This document shows, in pieces, positions 14,548 to 22,246 of a stretch of DNA of 64,000 nucleotides. The position numbers and the translations under genes were made by a program. Source of the stretch: Nocardioides conyzicola (GTDB lineage: Bacteria; Actinomycetota; Actinomycetes; Propionibacteriales; Nocardioidaceae); NCBI RefSeq assembly GCF_039543825.1, contig NZ_BAABKM010000002.1, positions 1,024,133 to 1,088,132 of the forward strand. Reading direction: 5' to 3'. The notes below the pieces were generated by a model, which did no database searches, was not told the DNA's origin, and saw only the letters and a program-made list of their open reading frames with translations. The first letter of the stretch is position 1; every line of letters starts with the position of its first letter.

Positions 14548-15804
14548 TCACCAGTGTTCCATCGACCGCCGGAAGACCGCGGCCAGGTCCTCCTCCGTGG
14601 GACTCCTCGGCGCCGTCGCAAGCAGCCGCTGCTGCTGCAGGGCGCCCGCGACGAGATCGGGGACGTCGGCCTCGCCGTACCCGATCTCGGCCAGGCCGCT
14701 CGGGATCCCGATGTCGCGCATCAGGGTCGTGAGCACGGTGGGCAGGGCGTCGGGGCCGTCGCCCGCCGACGGGTCGAGCAGCCGGGCGGCGTGCAGGTGC
14801 CGCTCGGGTGCCGCGTCGAAGGTGAACCGGAAGGCCTCGGGCGCCGTCAGGGACACCGCCATCCCGTGCGGCACCATCGGCTCGTCCGGGTAGCCCTCCG
14901 GCCGGTAGTCGCGGACCCGGCCCGCGATCGGGTAGGCGTTGGCGTGCGGGATGTGCACGCCGGCGTTGCCGAAGCCGAGCCCGGCGAAGGTCGCCGCCAA
15001 GGCCATCTGCTCACGCGCACCGGCGTCGCCGCCGTCCCGCACCGCCTCGCGGAAGGCCCCGGCCAGCAGGCCCAGCGCCTTCTCCGACCACAGGTCGGCG
15101 ATCGGGTTGGCGCCGCAGTAGGGCACCCGCTGCTCGGGCGTCTTGGCGGCGAAGTCGGCGTACCACCGCGCGGTGTAGCTCTCCAGCGCGTGGCACAGGA
15201 TGTCCATGCCGGCGGCCGCGGTCACCAGCGTCGGCTGCGTCATGGTCAGGGTCGGGTCGACGACCGCCATCACCGGTCGGAGCGCGGGGTGGCTGATGCC
15301 GGTCTTCACGTGCAGCGACAGCACGTCGAGCACGCAGATCGTCGTGCTCTCCGCCCCGGTGCCCGTCGTGGTCGGCACCGCGACCAACGGCAGCAGCGGC
15401 TGGCTCGGCGGCTGCGCCCGGCCGACCGGCGCGTTGATGTAGTCCATCAGCTCGCCCGGGTTGGTGGTGAGCAGGTTGACGGCCTTGGCGGTGTCGATCG
15501 AGGACCCGCCGCCGACCGCGAGGATCGCGTCGAAGGGGCCGGCGTCGCGGGCGAACGCGATCGCCTCGTCCAACGAGGCATCCGTCGGCTCGACGTGCGT
15601 GCCGTCGTACGTCGTGACGCTCACGCCGTACGCCGCGACCTGCTCGGCGATCCGGGCCGGGTGCCCGGTCGCGGCGACACCGCGGTCGGTCACGAGCAGG
15701 ACCCGGCGGGCTCCCATCCGCACCAGGTCGTGGCCGATCTCGGCCGCCGCACCGGCCCCGAACTTCAGCGCCGGCGAGGCGTAGGTGAAGACGGTCTCGC
15801 TCAT
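14548..15804 (-). CDS. Iron-containing alcohol dehydrogenase, hydroxyacid-oxoacid transhydrogenase-like
   Basis: A 418-residue group III (iron-containing) alcohol dehydrogenase. It has GGGSSIDTAKAVNLL for nucleotide binding, AVPTTTGTGAESTTICV, and metal-site segments ILCHALESYTARWY and VPHGMAVSLTAPEAFRF. The sequence follows the ADHFE1 branch, which transfers hydride from 4-hydroxybutyrate to 2-oxoglutarate, making succinic semialdehyde and D-2-hydroxyglutarate. The next gene, 1 base away, encodes the matching class of enzyme for reoxidising D-2-hydroxyglutarate, which supports that reading; a plain alcohol dehydrogenase is the alternative. ATG 15804 is preceded by TATGGT at 6 bases and no ribosome-binding site. 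Confidence 0.82.
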   Translation of the reverse strand: MSETVFTYASPALKFGAGAAAEIGHDLVRMGARRVLLVTDRGVAATGHPARIAEQVAAYGVSVTTYDGTHVEPTDASLDEAIAFARDAGPFDAILAVGGGSSIDTAKAVNLLTTNPGELMDYINAPVGRAQPPSQPLLPLVAVPTTTGTGAESTTICVLDVLSLHVKTGISHPALRPVMAVVDPTLTMTQPTLVTAAAGMDILCHALESYTARWYADFAAKTPEQRVPYCGANPIADLWSEKALGLLAGAFREAVRDGGDAGAREQMALAATFAGLGFGNAGVHIPHANAYPIAGRVRDYRPEGYPDEPMVPHGMAVSLTAPEAFRFTFDAAPERHLHAARLLDPSAGDGPDALPTVLTTLMRDIGIPSGLAEIGYGEADVPDLVAGALQQQRLLATAPRSPTEEDLAAVFRRSMEHW

Positions 15805-15810
15805 TCGGCA

Positions 15811-15816
15811 ACCATA
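15811..15816 (-). promoter_or_regulatory. Putative -10 element for the Fe-ADH operon
   Basis: TATGGT on the minus strand ends 6 bases before ATG 15804. It would produce a leaderless mRNA for the long minus-strand operon. Confidence 0.4.
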
Positions 15817-15833
15817 GTTGGGCCCGAGGGCCG

Positions 15834-15839
15834 TACCAT
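15834..15839 (+). promoter_or_regulatory. Putative -10 element for the GH5 gene
   Basis: TACCAT on the plus strand predicts a transcript start near 15846, giving a leader of about 18 bases that contains the GAGGGG ribosome-binding site of ATG 15864. It is back to back with the Fe-ADH promoter. Confidence 0.35.
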
Positions 15840-15863
15840 GCGTGGTTGAAAGAGGGGGGCTTC

Positions 15864-17039
15864 ATGCGGCACGCGCGTTGGATCGTGCCGGTGGCGGCGG
15901 TCGTTGTGCTGCTCACCGGCGGTGCGATCTATGCCGAGCGTCGCGACCCTGCGCCCGCGCAACCGGGCGTCGACACGGGGGCGCCGCAGCCGGTCGTCGA
16001 CGGCAACCGCCTGGTCGACCAGCGCAGCGACGCCACCTTCGTCCCGCGCGGGGTCAACTGGAGCAGCTTCGAGTACGCCTGCACCCAGGGCTGGGGCATG
16101 TCCTCCCTCGACACGCTCGGCGTCGGCGACGCGGCGAACAGCCAGGCCGCCGCGATCGCCTCCTGGGGGGCAAACACGGTGCGCCTCCCGCTCAACCAGG
16201 ACTGCTGGCTGGGCACCCGCGGGGCACCCGTGAGCGACCAGTTCGAGGAGCGCACCTCCCAGGGCTACCGCCACAGCGTCGACACGTTCGTCAAGGCCCT
16301 CAACCGGCAGGGGCTGGTCGTCATCCTCGACCTGCACAGCCGCAAGCGGATCGGCCAGCCGGAGTTCGGCAACGTCGCGATGCCCGACTCCGAGTCGTTG
16401 TCCTTCTGGCGCTCGGTCGCGGGCGAGTACGCCGGCAACCCGTCGGTGATGTTCGACGCGTTCAACGAGCCGTACTCACGCTACGACGCGACCGACACCC
16501 TCGTCTTCGACCTCACCTGGGAGTGCTGGCGCGACGGTGGCTGCCAGGCGCCAGTCGAGGACGACCAGTCCGCCACCGACGGCCAGATGACCTACCCGGT
16601 GCAGGGCGTCGCCGCGGTCGTCGCCGAGATCCGCGACGCCGGCGCGCCCCAGCCCATCCTGCTGGGTGGCCTGGACTACGCCAACGACCTGTCCCACTGG
16701 CTCGACTTCGCGCCCGACGACGACCAGCTCGTCGCCTCGTTCCACAGCTACGACTTCAAGGACTGCAACGACGCGAAGTGCTGGGACGCGGTCCTGGCGC
16801 CGATCGCCGACCGGGTGCCCGTCCTCACCGGCGAGCTGGGGGCCAAGGACCCCGCCGACGGCTACGTCGCCCGCTACCTCGCGTGGGCCGACAAGCACGA
16901 GATCGGCTCGCTCTTCTGGGTCTGGGCGGACCACCCGACCGACCCGATGGCGCTGGTCCGCGACCAGGCCGGCACGCCCACCACGTACGGCGCCCTGGCC
17001 CGTCGTCACCTGCGGGCGGCCGCAGCGGACGACAGCTGA
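15864..17039 (+). CDS. Membrane-anchored glycoside hydrolase family 5 (cellulase-like)
   Basis: A 391-residue exported glycosidase. Residues about 5-25 (WIVPVAAVVVLLTGGAIYA) form a signal anchor without an obvious cleavage box. The catalytic domain has GVNWSSFEYACTQG, WGANTVRLPLNQDCW, the acid/base Glu in MFDAFNEPY and the nucleophile Glu in PVLTGELGAK, both spaced as in GH5 (clan A). ATG 16-codon alternatives upstream (TTG 15846) are less likely: ATG 15864 has GAGGGG 7 bases ahead. It lies just before a polysaccharide synthesis operon, so it may trim or release that polymer, as endoglucanases do in cellulose systems. The actual glycan is unknown. Confidence 0.85.
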   Translation: MRHARWIVPVAAVVVLLTGGAIYAERRDPAPAQPGVDTGAPQPVVDGNRLVDQRSDATFVPRGVNWSSFEYACTQGWGMSSLDTLGVGDAANSQAAAIASWGANTVRLPLNQDCWLGTRGAPVSDQFEERTSQGYRHSVDTFVKALNRQGLVVILDLHSRKRIGQPEFGNVAMPDSESLSFWRSVAGEYAGNPSVMFDAFNEPYSRYDATDTLVFDLTWECWRDGGCQAPVEDDQSATDGQMTYPVQGVAAVVAEIRDAGAPQPILLGGLDYANDLSHWLDFAPDDDQLVASFHSYDFKDCNDAKCWDAVLAPIADRVPVLTGELGAKDPADGYVARYLAWADKHEIGSLFWVWADHPTDPMALVRDQAGTPTTYGALARRHLRAAAADDS

Positions 17040-17062
17040 CCGGAACGCCCGTTCGATCCCTT

Positions 17063-17122
17063 TCCACACTGTTACCCCATTGTGGATCGCACGTTGACGC
17101 TCCGACGATCCCGCCCCATTAG
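17063..17122 (+). promoter_or_regulatory. Inverted repeat and -35-like box upstream of the polysaccharide operon
   Basis: TCCACA (17063-17068) and TGTGGA (17081-17086) form an inverted repeat with a 12-base spacer, followed by TTGACG (17094-17099) and, 17 bases on, CATTAG (17117-17122). The box spacing fits a sigma-70 type promoter, though the -10 is poor. The repeat would be well placed for an activator. Confidence 0.35.
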
Positions 17123-17185
17123 CCTTTTTTCAGCTGGGGGGAACGCGTCTCGGGTCGCATCGCGACTACGCAAGGGGATCTAACG

Positions 17186-17437
17186 ATGAACGTGCACGCC
17201 GGTCAGGCGCGCCACGAGCGCATGTCGACGGGGGCCGCCGTCGTGCGCGTCCTGGTGACCTTGGCGCTCTTCTTCCTGGTCTTCATCCCGTTCCTCATCG
17301 CCCCGTTGCTGGCCCTCGGCGCCGGCTTCCTCGTCTACTTCGTCTGGCGCTCGCGCGGCAGTCGACCGAGCCGCCCGGTCACGCCCGGCTCGACGACCGC
17401 CCCGTCCGCCTCGGGATTCGGAGCCGGAACGTCATGA
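17186..17437 (+). CDS. Small membrane protein, first gene of the polysaccharide operon
   Basis: An 83-residue protein with a hydrophilic N-terminus, one long hydrophobic region (about residues 19-55, VVRVLVTLALFFLVFIPFLI then APLLALGAGFLVYFV) that can form two closely packed helices, and a Ser/Pro/Gly-rich C-terminal tail. AAGGGG precedes ATG 17186. Its stop overlaps the start of the glycosyltransferase gene by 4 bases, so it is probably made in step with that enzyme. I do not recognise a family. A small subunit of the membrane synthase is a reasonable guess from position only. Confidence 0.65.
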   Translation: MNVHAGQARHERMSTGAAVVRVLVTLALFFLVFIPFLIAPLLALGAGFLVYFVWRSRGSRPSRPVTPGSTTAPSASGFGAGTS

Positions 17438-19575
17438 CCACCACCACTTCTGCCGCACCCACCCGGGCGCGACTGGGCGACGGCGTGTCCGCCGACCTCG
17501 GCCGACTGCTGCCCGAGGGCATCTGCCGCACCTTCCGGGTGATCCCGTACGCCGTCATGGACGGCGTCGTGCTCGTCGCCGCCACCGACGTCGACGACGT
17601 GATCACGCAGCAGGTCGTCGCCGAGCGCATCGACCGTCAGGTCCAGCTGGTCCGGCACACCGGCAACGAGGTCACCGAGGCCATCGACTCGATCTACCCG
17701 CCCCTGGAGGGCCAGATCGAGACCGCCGAGGAGCGACGGGCCCGGGTGCAGCTGTCCCGGATGCTCACCAGCAGCGGCCTGGTGACCAACGAGCAGCTCC
17801 AGCTCGGCATGCTCGAGTACTCGCGGACGGGAGACCCGCTGGGCGACATCCTGGTCGCCCACGAGGCGATCTCGGAGGACGTCCTGGTCGCGGCCCTGTC
17901 CGAGCTCCACCAGATGCAGCGGGTCGGCCTCGCCGACTTCGTCCCGGACCTCGAGGTCGCCCGTCGCCTGCCCGAGCACCTCGCGCAGCGGCTGCAGGCG
18001 GTCCCGGTCGCGGCGACCGAGGACCTGGTGCTGCTCGCGACGGCGCGGCCGCTCGACCCCGAGCAGACGCTCGACGTCGAGGAGGCCCTCGGCTCGCCCT
18101 TCCGTCAGCTGCTGGCCAACCGCACCGAGCTCGACCAGCTGATCCAGCGGGTGCACAGCGAGCACTACGCCCACATCTCGACCGTCTCGCTGATGGAGTC
18201 GCAGCCCGAGGCATCGGCCCACGTCGTCTTCACCGGCAACCAGAAGGCGGTGAGCGTCTGCGTCGGGATCGCCGTCCTGCTCAGCGCCATCGTCTGGCCG
18301 ATGGCGACCCTCGTCGGCGTGGTCGCCGTCTGCTCGCTGATCTACCTGCTGGTGTCCTGCTACAAGTTCCAGCTCACCTTCCGGGCCCTCGGCACGCACC
18401 TCGAGACCGACATCACCGACGAGCAGATCGCCGCGCTCGACGACCGGACGCTCCCGATGTACACGATCCTGGTGCCGCTCTACAAGGAGGCCGGGATCGT
18501 CCGCCGCCTCGTGCGCGGCATCAACGAGCTCGACTGGCCGCGCACCCGTCTCGACGTGAAGCTGCTGTGCGAGGAGGACGACCTCGAGACCGTGGCGATG
18601 ATCAAGTCGCTGAACCTGCCGCCGCACTTCCACCTCGTCGTCGTGCCGGACAGCCAGCCGAAGACCAAGCCCAAGGCCTGCAACTACGGCCTCCAGCTCG
18701 CGACCGGCACCTTCTGCGTCATCTTCGACGCCGAGGACCGCCCGGACCCCGACGAGCTGAAGAAGGCGTACCTCGCCTTCCAGACGGTCGCCTCCAACGT
18801 CGCGTGCATCCAGGCGAAGCTCAACCACTTCAACCAGGACCAGAACCTGCTGACCGCCTGGTTCGCCAACGAGTACTCGATGCACTTCGAGCTGGTGCTG
18901 CCGGCGATGGGTGCCGCCGGCTCGCCGATCCCGCTCGGCGGGACCTCCAACCACTTCATCACCTCGGTGCTCCGCGAGCTCGGCGCGTGGGACCCGTTCA
19001 ACGTGACCGAGGACGCCGACCTGGGCATCCGCCTCCACCGCCAGGGCTACCGCACGGCGATGATCGACGCGACGACGCTCGAGGAGGCCAACTCCAGCGT
19101 GCCCAACTGGATCCGCCAGCGCAGCCGGTGGATCAAGGGCTACTTCCAGACCTGGCTCGTGCACATGCGCAGCCCCGGCACGCTCGCCCGGGAGACCGGC
19201 TTCCGCGGCTTCGTCAGCTTCAACCTGACGATGGGCAACGCGTTCGTCCTGCTGATGAACCCCATCTTCTGGAGCCTGTCGACGATCTACCTGCTGACCC
19301 AGGCCGGGTTCATCCAGCAGATGTTCCCCGGCTTCGTCTTCTACGCGGCGAGCGCGTTGCTCTTCGTCGGCAACTTCGTGTTCGTCTACCTCAACGTCGC
19401 GGGCAGCCTGCAGCGCGGCGAGTTCGGCATCACCCGGACCGCCCTGCTCTCGCCGCTCTACTGGGGCCTGATGAGCTGGGCCGCCTGGAAGGGCGCCATC
19501 CAGCTCTTCACCAACCCCTTCTACTGGGAGAAGACCGAGCACGGTCTCGACGACGGTGAGGGTGACGAGCTGTGA
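17434..19575 (+). CDS. Processive family 2 glycosyltransferase with N-terminal MshEN/T2SSE_N domain
   Basis: A 713-residue membrane glycosyltransferase. Residues about 14-90 and 165-245 each look like a T2SSE_N core, and 105-158 carry the MshEN signature (RMLTSSGLVTNEQL, then GDPLGDILVAHEAIS), a module that binds c-di-GMP in MshE-type ATPases and NfrB. Helices at about 270-310 lead to a GT2 catalytic domain with FDAEDRPDP (432-435), TEDADLG (about 525-530) and QRSRW (562-566), the D,D,D,QxxRW set of cellulose/hyaluronan-type synthases. C-terminal helices (about 590-690) would form the export channel. The likely job is to polymerise and extrude a sugar chain under c-di-GMP control. Start and stop both overlap neighbours (4 bases each). 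Confidence 0.85.
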   Translation: MTTTTSAAPTRARLGDGVSADLGRLLPEGICRTFRVIPYAVMDGVVLVAATDVDDVITQQVVAERIDRQVQLVRHTGNEVTEAIDSIYPPLEGQIETAEERRARVQLSRMLTSSGLVTNEQLQLGMLEYSRTGDPLGDILVAHEAISEDVLVAALSELHQMQRVGLADFVPDLEVARRLPEHLAQRLQAVPVAATEDLVLLATARPLDPEQTLDVEEALGSPFRQLLANRTELDQLIQRVHSEHYAHISTVSLMESQPEASAHVVFTGNQKAVSVCVGIAVLLSAIVWPMATLVGVVAVCSLIYLLVSCYKFQLTFRALGTHLETDITDEQIAALDDRTLPMYTILVPLYKEAGIVRRLVRGINELDWPRTRLDVKLLCEEDDLETVAMIKSLNLPPHFHLVVVPDSQPKTKPKACNYGLQLATGTFCVIFDAEDRPDPDELKKAYLAFQTVASNVACIQAKLNHFNQDQNLLTAWFANEYSMHFELVLPAMGAAGSPIPLGGTSNHFITSVLRELGAWDPFNVTEDADLGIRLHRQGYRTAMIDATTLEEANSSVPNWIRQRSRWIKGYFQTWLVHMRSPGTLARETGFRGFVSFNLTMGNAFVLLMNPIFWSLSTIYLLTQAGFIQQMFPGFVFYAASALLFVGNFVFVYLNVAGSLQRGEFGITRTALLSPLYWGLMSWAAWKGAIQLFTNPFYWEKTEHGLDDGEGDEL

Positions 19576-21296
19576 GCACCACGCCCGAGAAGACGCTCGC
19601 CGCACCCGACGCCGCGTCGGACGCCGACAAGGCGGCCGCCCACATCCTGGCCTCGCGCCAGCGCAAGGCCTCGCTGGTCCAGTCGATCCACCAGCGGACA
19701 CCCGACATCAGCCGGCGCACGTGGGAGAGCGCCGCGGTCTTCGCGGGCTTCACCGGGTTCTACATCTGGTTCGGCTACTGGATGGTCGTCAAGATGCACG
19801 TCATCGGCTTCGAGACCCTCGACCGTCTCAACCGGGCCCTGATGATCTGGCACAACAACCCGGCCAAGCTCTCCGCCCTCGGCTTCGACTACCCGCCGCT
19901 GGCCACCCTGCTGGTGTCGCCGCTGGCGATCTTCCCGGCGGTCACGTCCTCGCTCATCGCGGTCCCGATCGCCTCGGCGGTGTTCGCCGGGCTGACGATG
20001 CTGGCGCTCAACACCATGATGCGCCGCGCCCAGCTGATCGCCCCGCTGCGGTACGCCGCCCTGATCGCGCTCGGCGCCAACCCGCTCTTCCTGCTCTACG
20101 CCTCCGGCGGCGCCCGCCAGTTCATCTGGATCTCCTTCGTGGTCGTCGCCATGGGCGCGGTCATGGCCTGGTACATCACGGCCGACGTCCGGTTCGTGAT
20201 GCTCGCGGGCCTGGCGTTCTCGGTCGCCGCGCTCTCCGGCTACGGCAGCCTGCTGTGGTTCGTGCTCACCGCGATGATGATCGGCGCGATCCTGGCCAAG
20301 CTCGGCGCCGACGGCAGCGAGGTCGAGGGCACGACCGTCGGGTTCGCGGTCCCGACGGCGTACGTCATCGCGCTGTGGACGGTCTTCAACCTGATCCTGC
20401 TGGCCAAGCCGTTCTACTGGATCACCGCCGCCAGCGACACCGGCGGTGGCGACCCCGGGACCTTCACGGGGGTGGAGCTGCTCCAGGACACCGCATCCCT
20501 GGTGCTCTACGGCGCCCCGATCGCGATCGTGGTGCTGCCCGTGCTGATCTTCGTCGGCATCGCGCGCAACAACCCGCTGGCCCTCTGGCTCGGCGTCCTG
20601 CTCGGCGCCGCCATCGTCTCGCCGGCGCTGTCCGTCGCGCTGAAGCTGACGGACTCGCCGATGCAGATGCGCAACGCGCTGCCGATCCTGCTCTTCTCCG
20701 TCATCGGCGCCGTCTGGATCGCCCGCTCGGCCGAGTCCAACAACATGATCGTCAGCATCGCGCTGATCGTGCTGCTGCTCGTGAGCATCCCGTGGACCTT
20801 CCAGGCGATGAAGAGCTACCGCTACCAGAACCTCGAGTCCAACTTCGCCGCCGCGATCTCCACCCGCGACTCGCAGGAGGGCGCCAAGACCCTCAGCGGG
20901 TCCATCGTCGGCGACCGCGACGAGCAGGCGACCGCGGAGTACATCACGGCCAACATCACCGATCAGAACTCGATCCTCACCGACAACTCGCAGACGTACG
21001 CCGTGATGCTGCTGACCGGGCGTCCCGACCTGTTCGTCGACCGGGTCGACGAGAGCGACGGGCCGTGGAAGGCCATCGCCCGCGACCCCGCACTGCACGT
21101 CAACTACATGCTGATCTTCACGGGCGGCAACGACCTGCTGTCGCAGATGTACCCCAACGCGGCGGACGGCTCCGACCCACGGCTCCCGGTGATCTACCGG
21201 ACCGACCGCTACGTCCTGCTCGGCGTCCCGCCCAACTTCGATCCCGACGGCGGCACCACGGCCAACCAGACCAGCTCGGAAGGGGCAGCTCAGTGA
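19572..21296 (+). CDS. GT-C fold polytopic membrane glycosyltransferase-like protein
   Basis: A 574-residue protein with a cytoplasmic N-terminus of about 55 residues, then 10 or more membrane helices and a soluble C-terminal domain of about 150 residues (from SYRYQNLESNFAAAIS). After the first helix comes an outer loop with FETLDRL and LGFDYPPLATLLVSP; the DYPPL segment is characteristic of GT39/GT87-like enzymes that use polyprenyl-phosphate sugars. It may add side sugars to the polymer or load a lipid-linked intermediate. GTG 19572 overlaps the synthase stop (GTGA). The acceptor and donor cannot be read from sequence. Confidence 0.7.
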   Translation: MSTTPEKTLAAPDAASDADKAAAHILASRQRKASLVQSIHQRTPDISRRTWESAAVFAGFTGFYIWFGYWMVVKMHVIGFETLDRLNRALMIWHNNPAKLSALGFDYPPLATLLVSPLAIFPAVTSSLIAVPIASAVFAGLTMLALNTMMRRAQLIAPLRYAALIALGANPLFLLYASGGARQFIWISFVVVAMGAVMAWYITADVRFVMLAGLAFSVAALSGYGSLLWFVLTAMMIGAILAKLGADGSEVEGTTVGFAVPTAYVIALWTVFNLILLAKPFYWITAASDTGGGDPGTFTGVELLQDTASLVLYGAPIAIVVLPVLIFVGIARNNPLALWLGVLLGAAIVSPALSVALKLTDSPMQMRNALPILLFSVIGAVWIARSAESNNMIVSIALIVLLLVSIPWTFQAMKSYRYQNLESNFAAAISTRDSQEGAKTLSGSIVGDRDEQATAEYITANITDQNSILTDNSQTYAVMLLTGRPDLFVDRVDESDGPWKAIARDPALHVNYMLIFTGGNDLLSQMYPNAADGSDPRLPVIYRTDRYVLLGVPPNFDPDGGTTANQTSSEGAAQ

Positions 21297-22246
21297 TGGA
21301 CCAGAAGGTCACCCCGATCCTGCCGCCGCCGAGCGTGGACGACCTGCTCGCGCTCAGCGCCGAGGCCCGTCTCGGCCAGGTCGACTTCGCCAGCCGGCTG
21401 GTGGCGGCCCCTTCCAACGACGCTCCCCTGGCCACCGTGACCTCGGTCGACGACCGTCGCCGTGCCGTCGCCGTCGAGCCCGAGCCCGTGGTCGAGACCG
21501 AGCCTGCGGCCGTGGTCGAGCCGGAACCGGAGCCGGAGGCGGTCGTGGAGCCGGAGCCGGCACCGACGCCCGCCAAGCCCGCGCCCCGCAGCCGGCCGAA
21601 GCCGGCCGCGAAGGCCACGCCCAAGGCCGCTGCGGCCAAGCCGGCCGCGCGCAAGCCCGCTGCGAGCCGCCGCAAGCCGGTCCCCGAGGCCACGGCCGCG
21701 GAGCCGATGACCGAGGGCACCGTCGACGCCGTCATCGCCGGGGCCATGGGCACCGATCACCGCGACGAGCTCGTGGAGGACGCCGTCCTCGCCGACGCCG
21801 CGCCGACGCTGCGCTTCTCGACCGAGCCGGCCCCGTCGCCGCGCCGCATCGCCCGGGCCCTCCCGGTCGTCCCCGAGCAGGCACCCGACGACGCCTACCT
21901 CGGCGGCAGCGTGCAGGAGGTCGTGGACGCGGCGATCGAGCGACTGCGGGACGCGGAGAACGCGGCCCTCCAGCACGTCGCCGCCCTCGAGACCGAGGCC
22001 GCTCGCCGCGCGGAGCTGCTGACCGCCCAGGCGGAGCTCGACGCCGAGCTGATCCGGATCACCGCACGCCGTGAGGCGCACGCGATCATCAGCGCCGCCC
22101 GCAGCCAGGCCGGCCTCGGCGGCCAGTCGCCGCGGGAGAGCCGTCAGCTCGCCGAGATCAGCGACGCCGTCTCCCGGTTGGCCGAGTCGATCGAGTCCAC
22201 CCTGGCTCCGCGGCATCCCTTCTCGACCCAGGGGGACCAGGCATGA
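21296..22246 (+). CDS. Cytoplasmic Pro/Ala/Glu-rich protein with C-terminal coiled coil
   Basis: A 316-residue protein with no membrane segment. Residues about 60-145 are low-complexity: Glu-Pro repeats (VEPEPVVETEPAAVVEPEPE) and then Lys/Ala/Pro-rich sequence, a charge switch from acidic to basic. Residues about 205-290 (VVDAAIERLRDAENAALQHV onward) form a likely coiled coil, ending with ISDAVSRLAESIESTL. ATG 21296 shares a base with the previous stop (TGATG); a GTG at 21293 is in frame too. It resembles DivIVA/scaffold-type helpers in general shape only. A scaffold that places the synthase complex is an inference from context. Confidence 0.6.
   Translation: MDQKVTPILPPPSVDDLLALSAEARLGQVDFASRLVAAPSNDAPLATVTSVDDRRRAVAVEPEPVVETEPAAVVEPEPEPEAVVEPEPAPTPAKPAPRSRPKPAAKATPKAAAAKPAARKPAASRRKPVPEATAAEPMTEGTVDAVIAGAMGTDHRDELVEDAVLADAAPTLRFSTEPAPSPRRIARALPVVPEQAPDDAYLGGSVQEVVDAAIERLRDAENAALQHVAALETEAARRAELLTAQAELDAELIRITARREAHAIISAARSQAGLGGQSPRESRQLAEISDAVSRLAESIESTLAPRHPFSTQGDQA

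Noticed and set aside
17335..19701. A 788-codon open frame on the minus strand opposite the glycosyltransferase
   Set aside because: The plus-strand gene has full GT2 and MshEN-like motifs and operon overlaps; the opposite frame is compositional.
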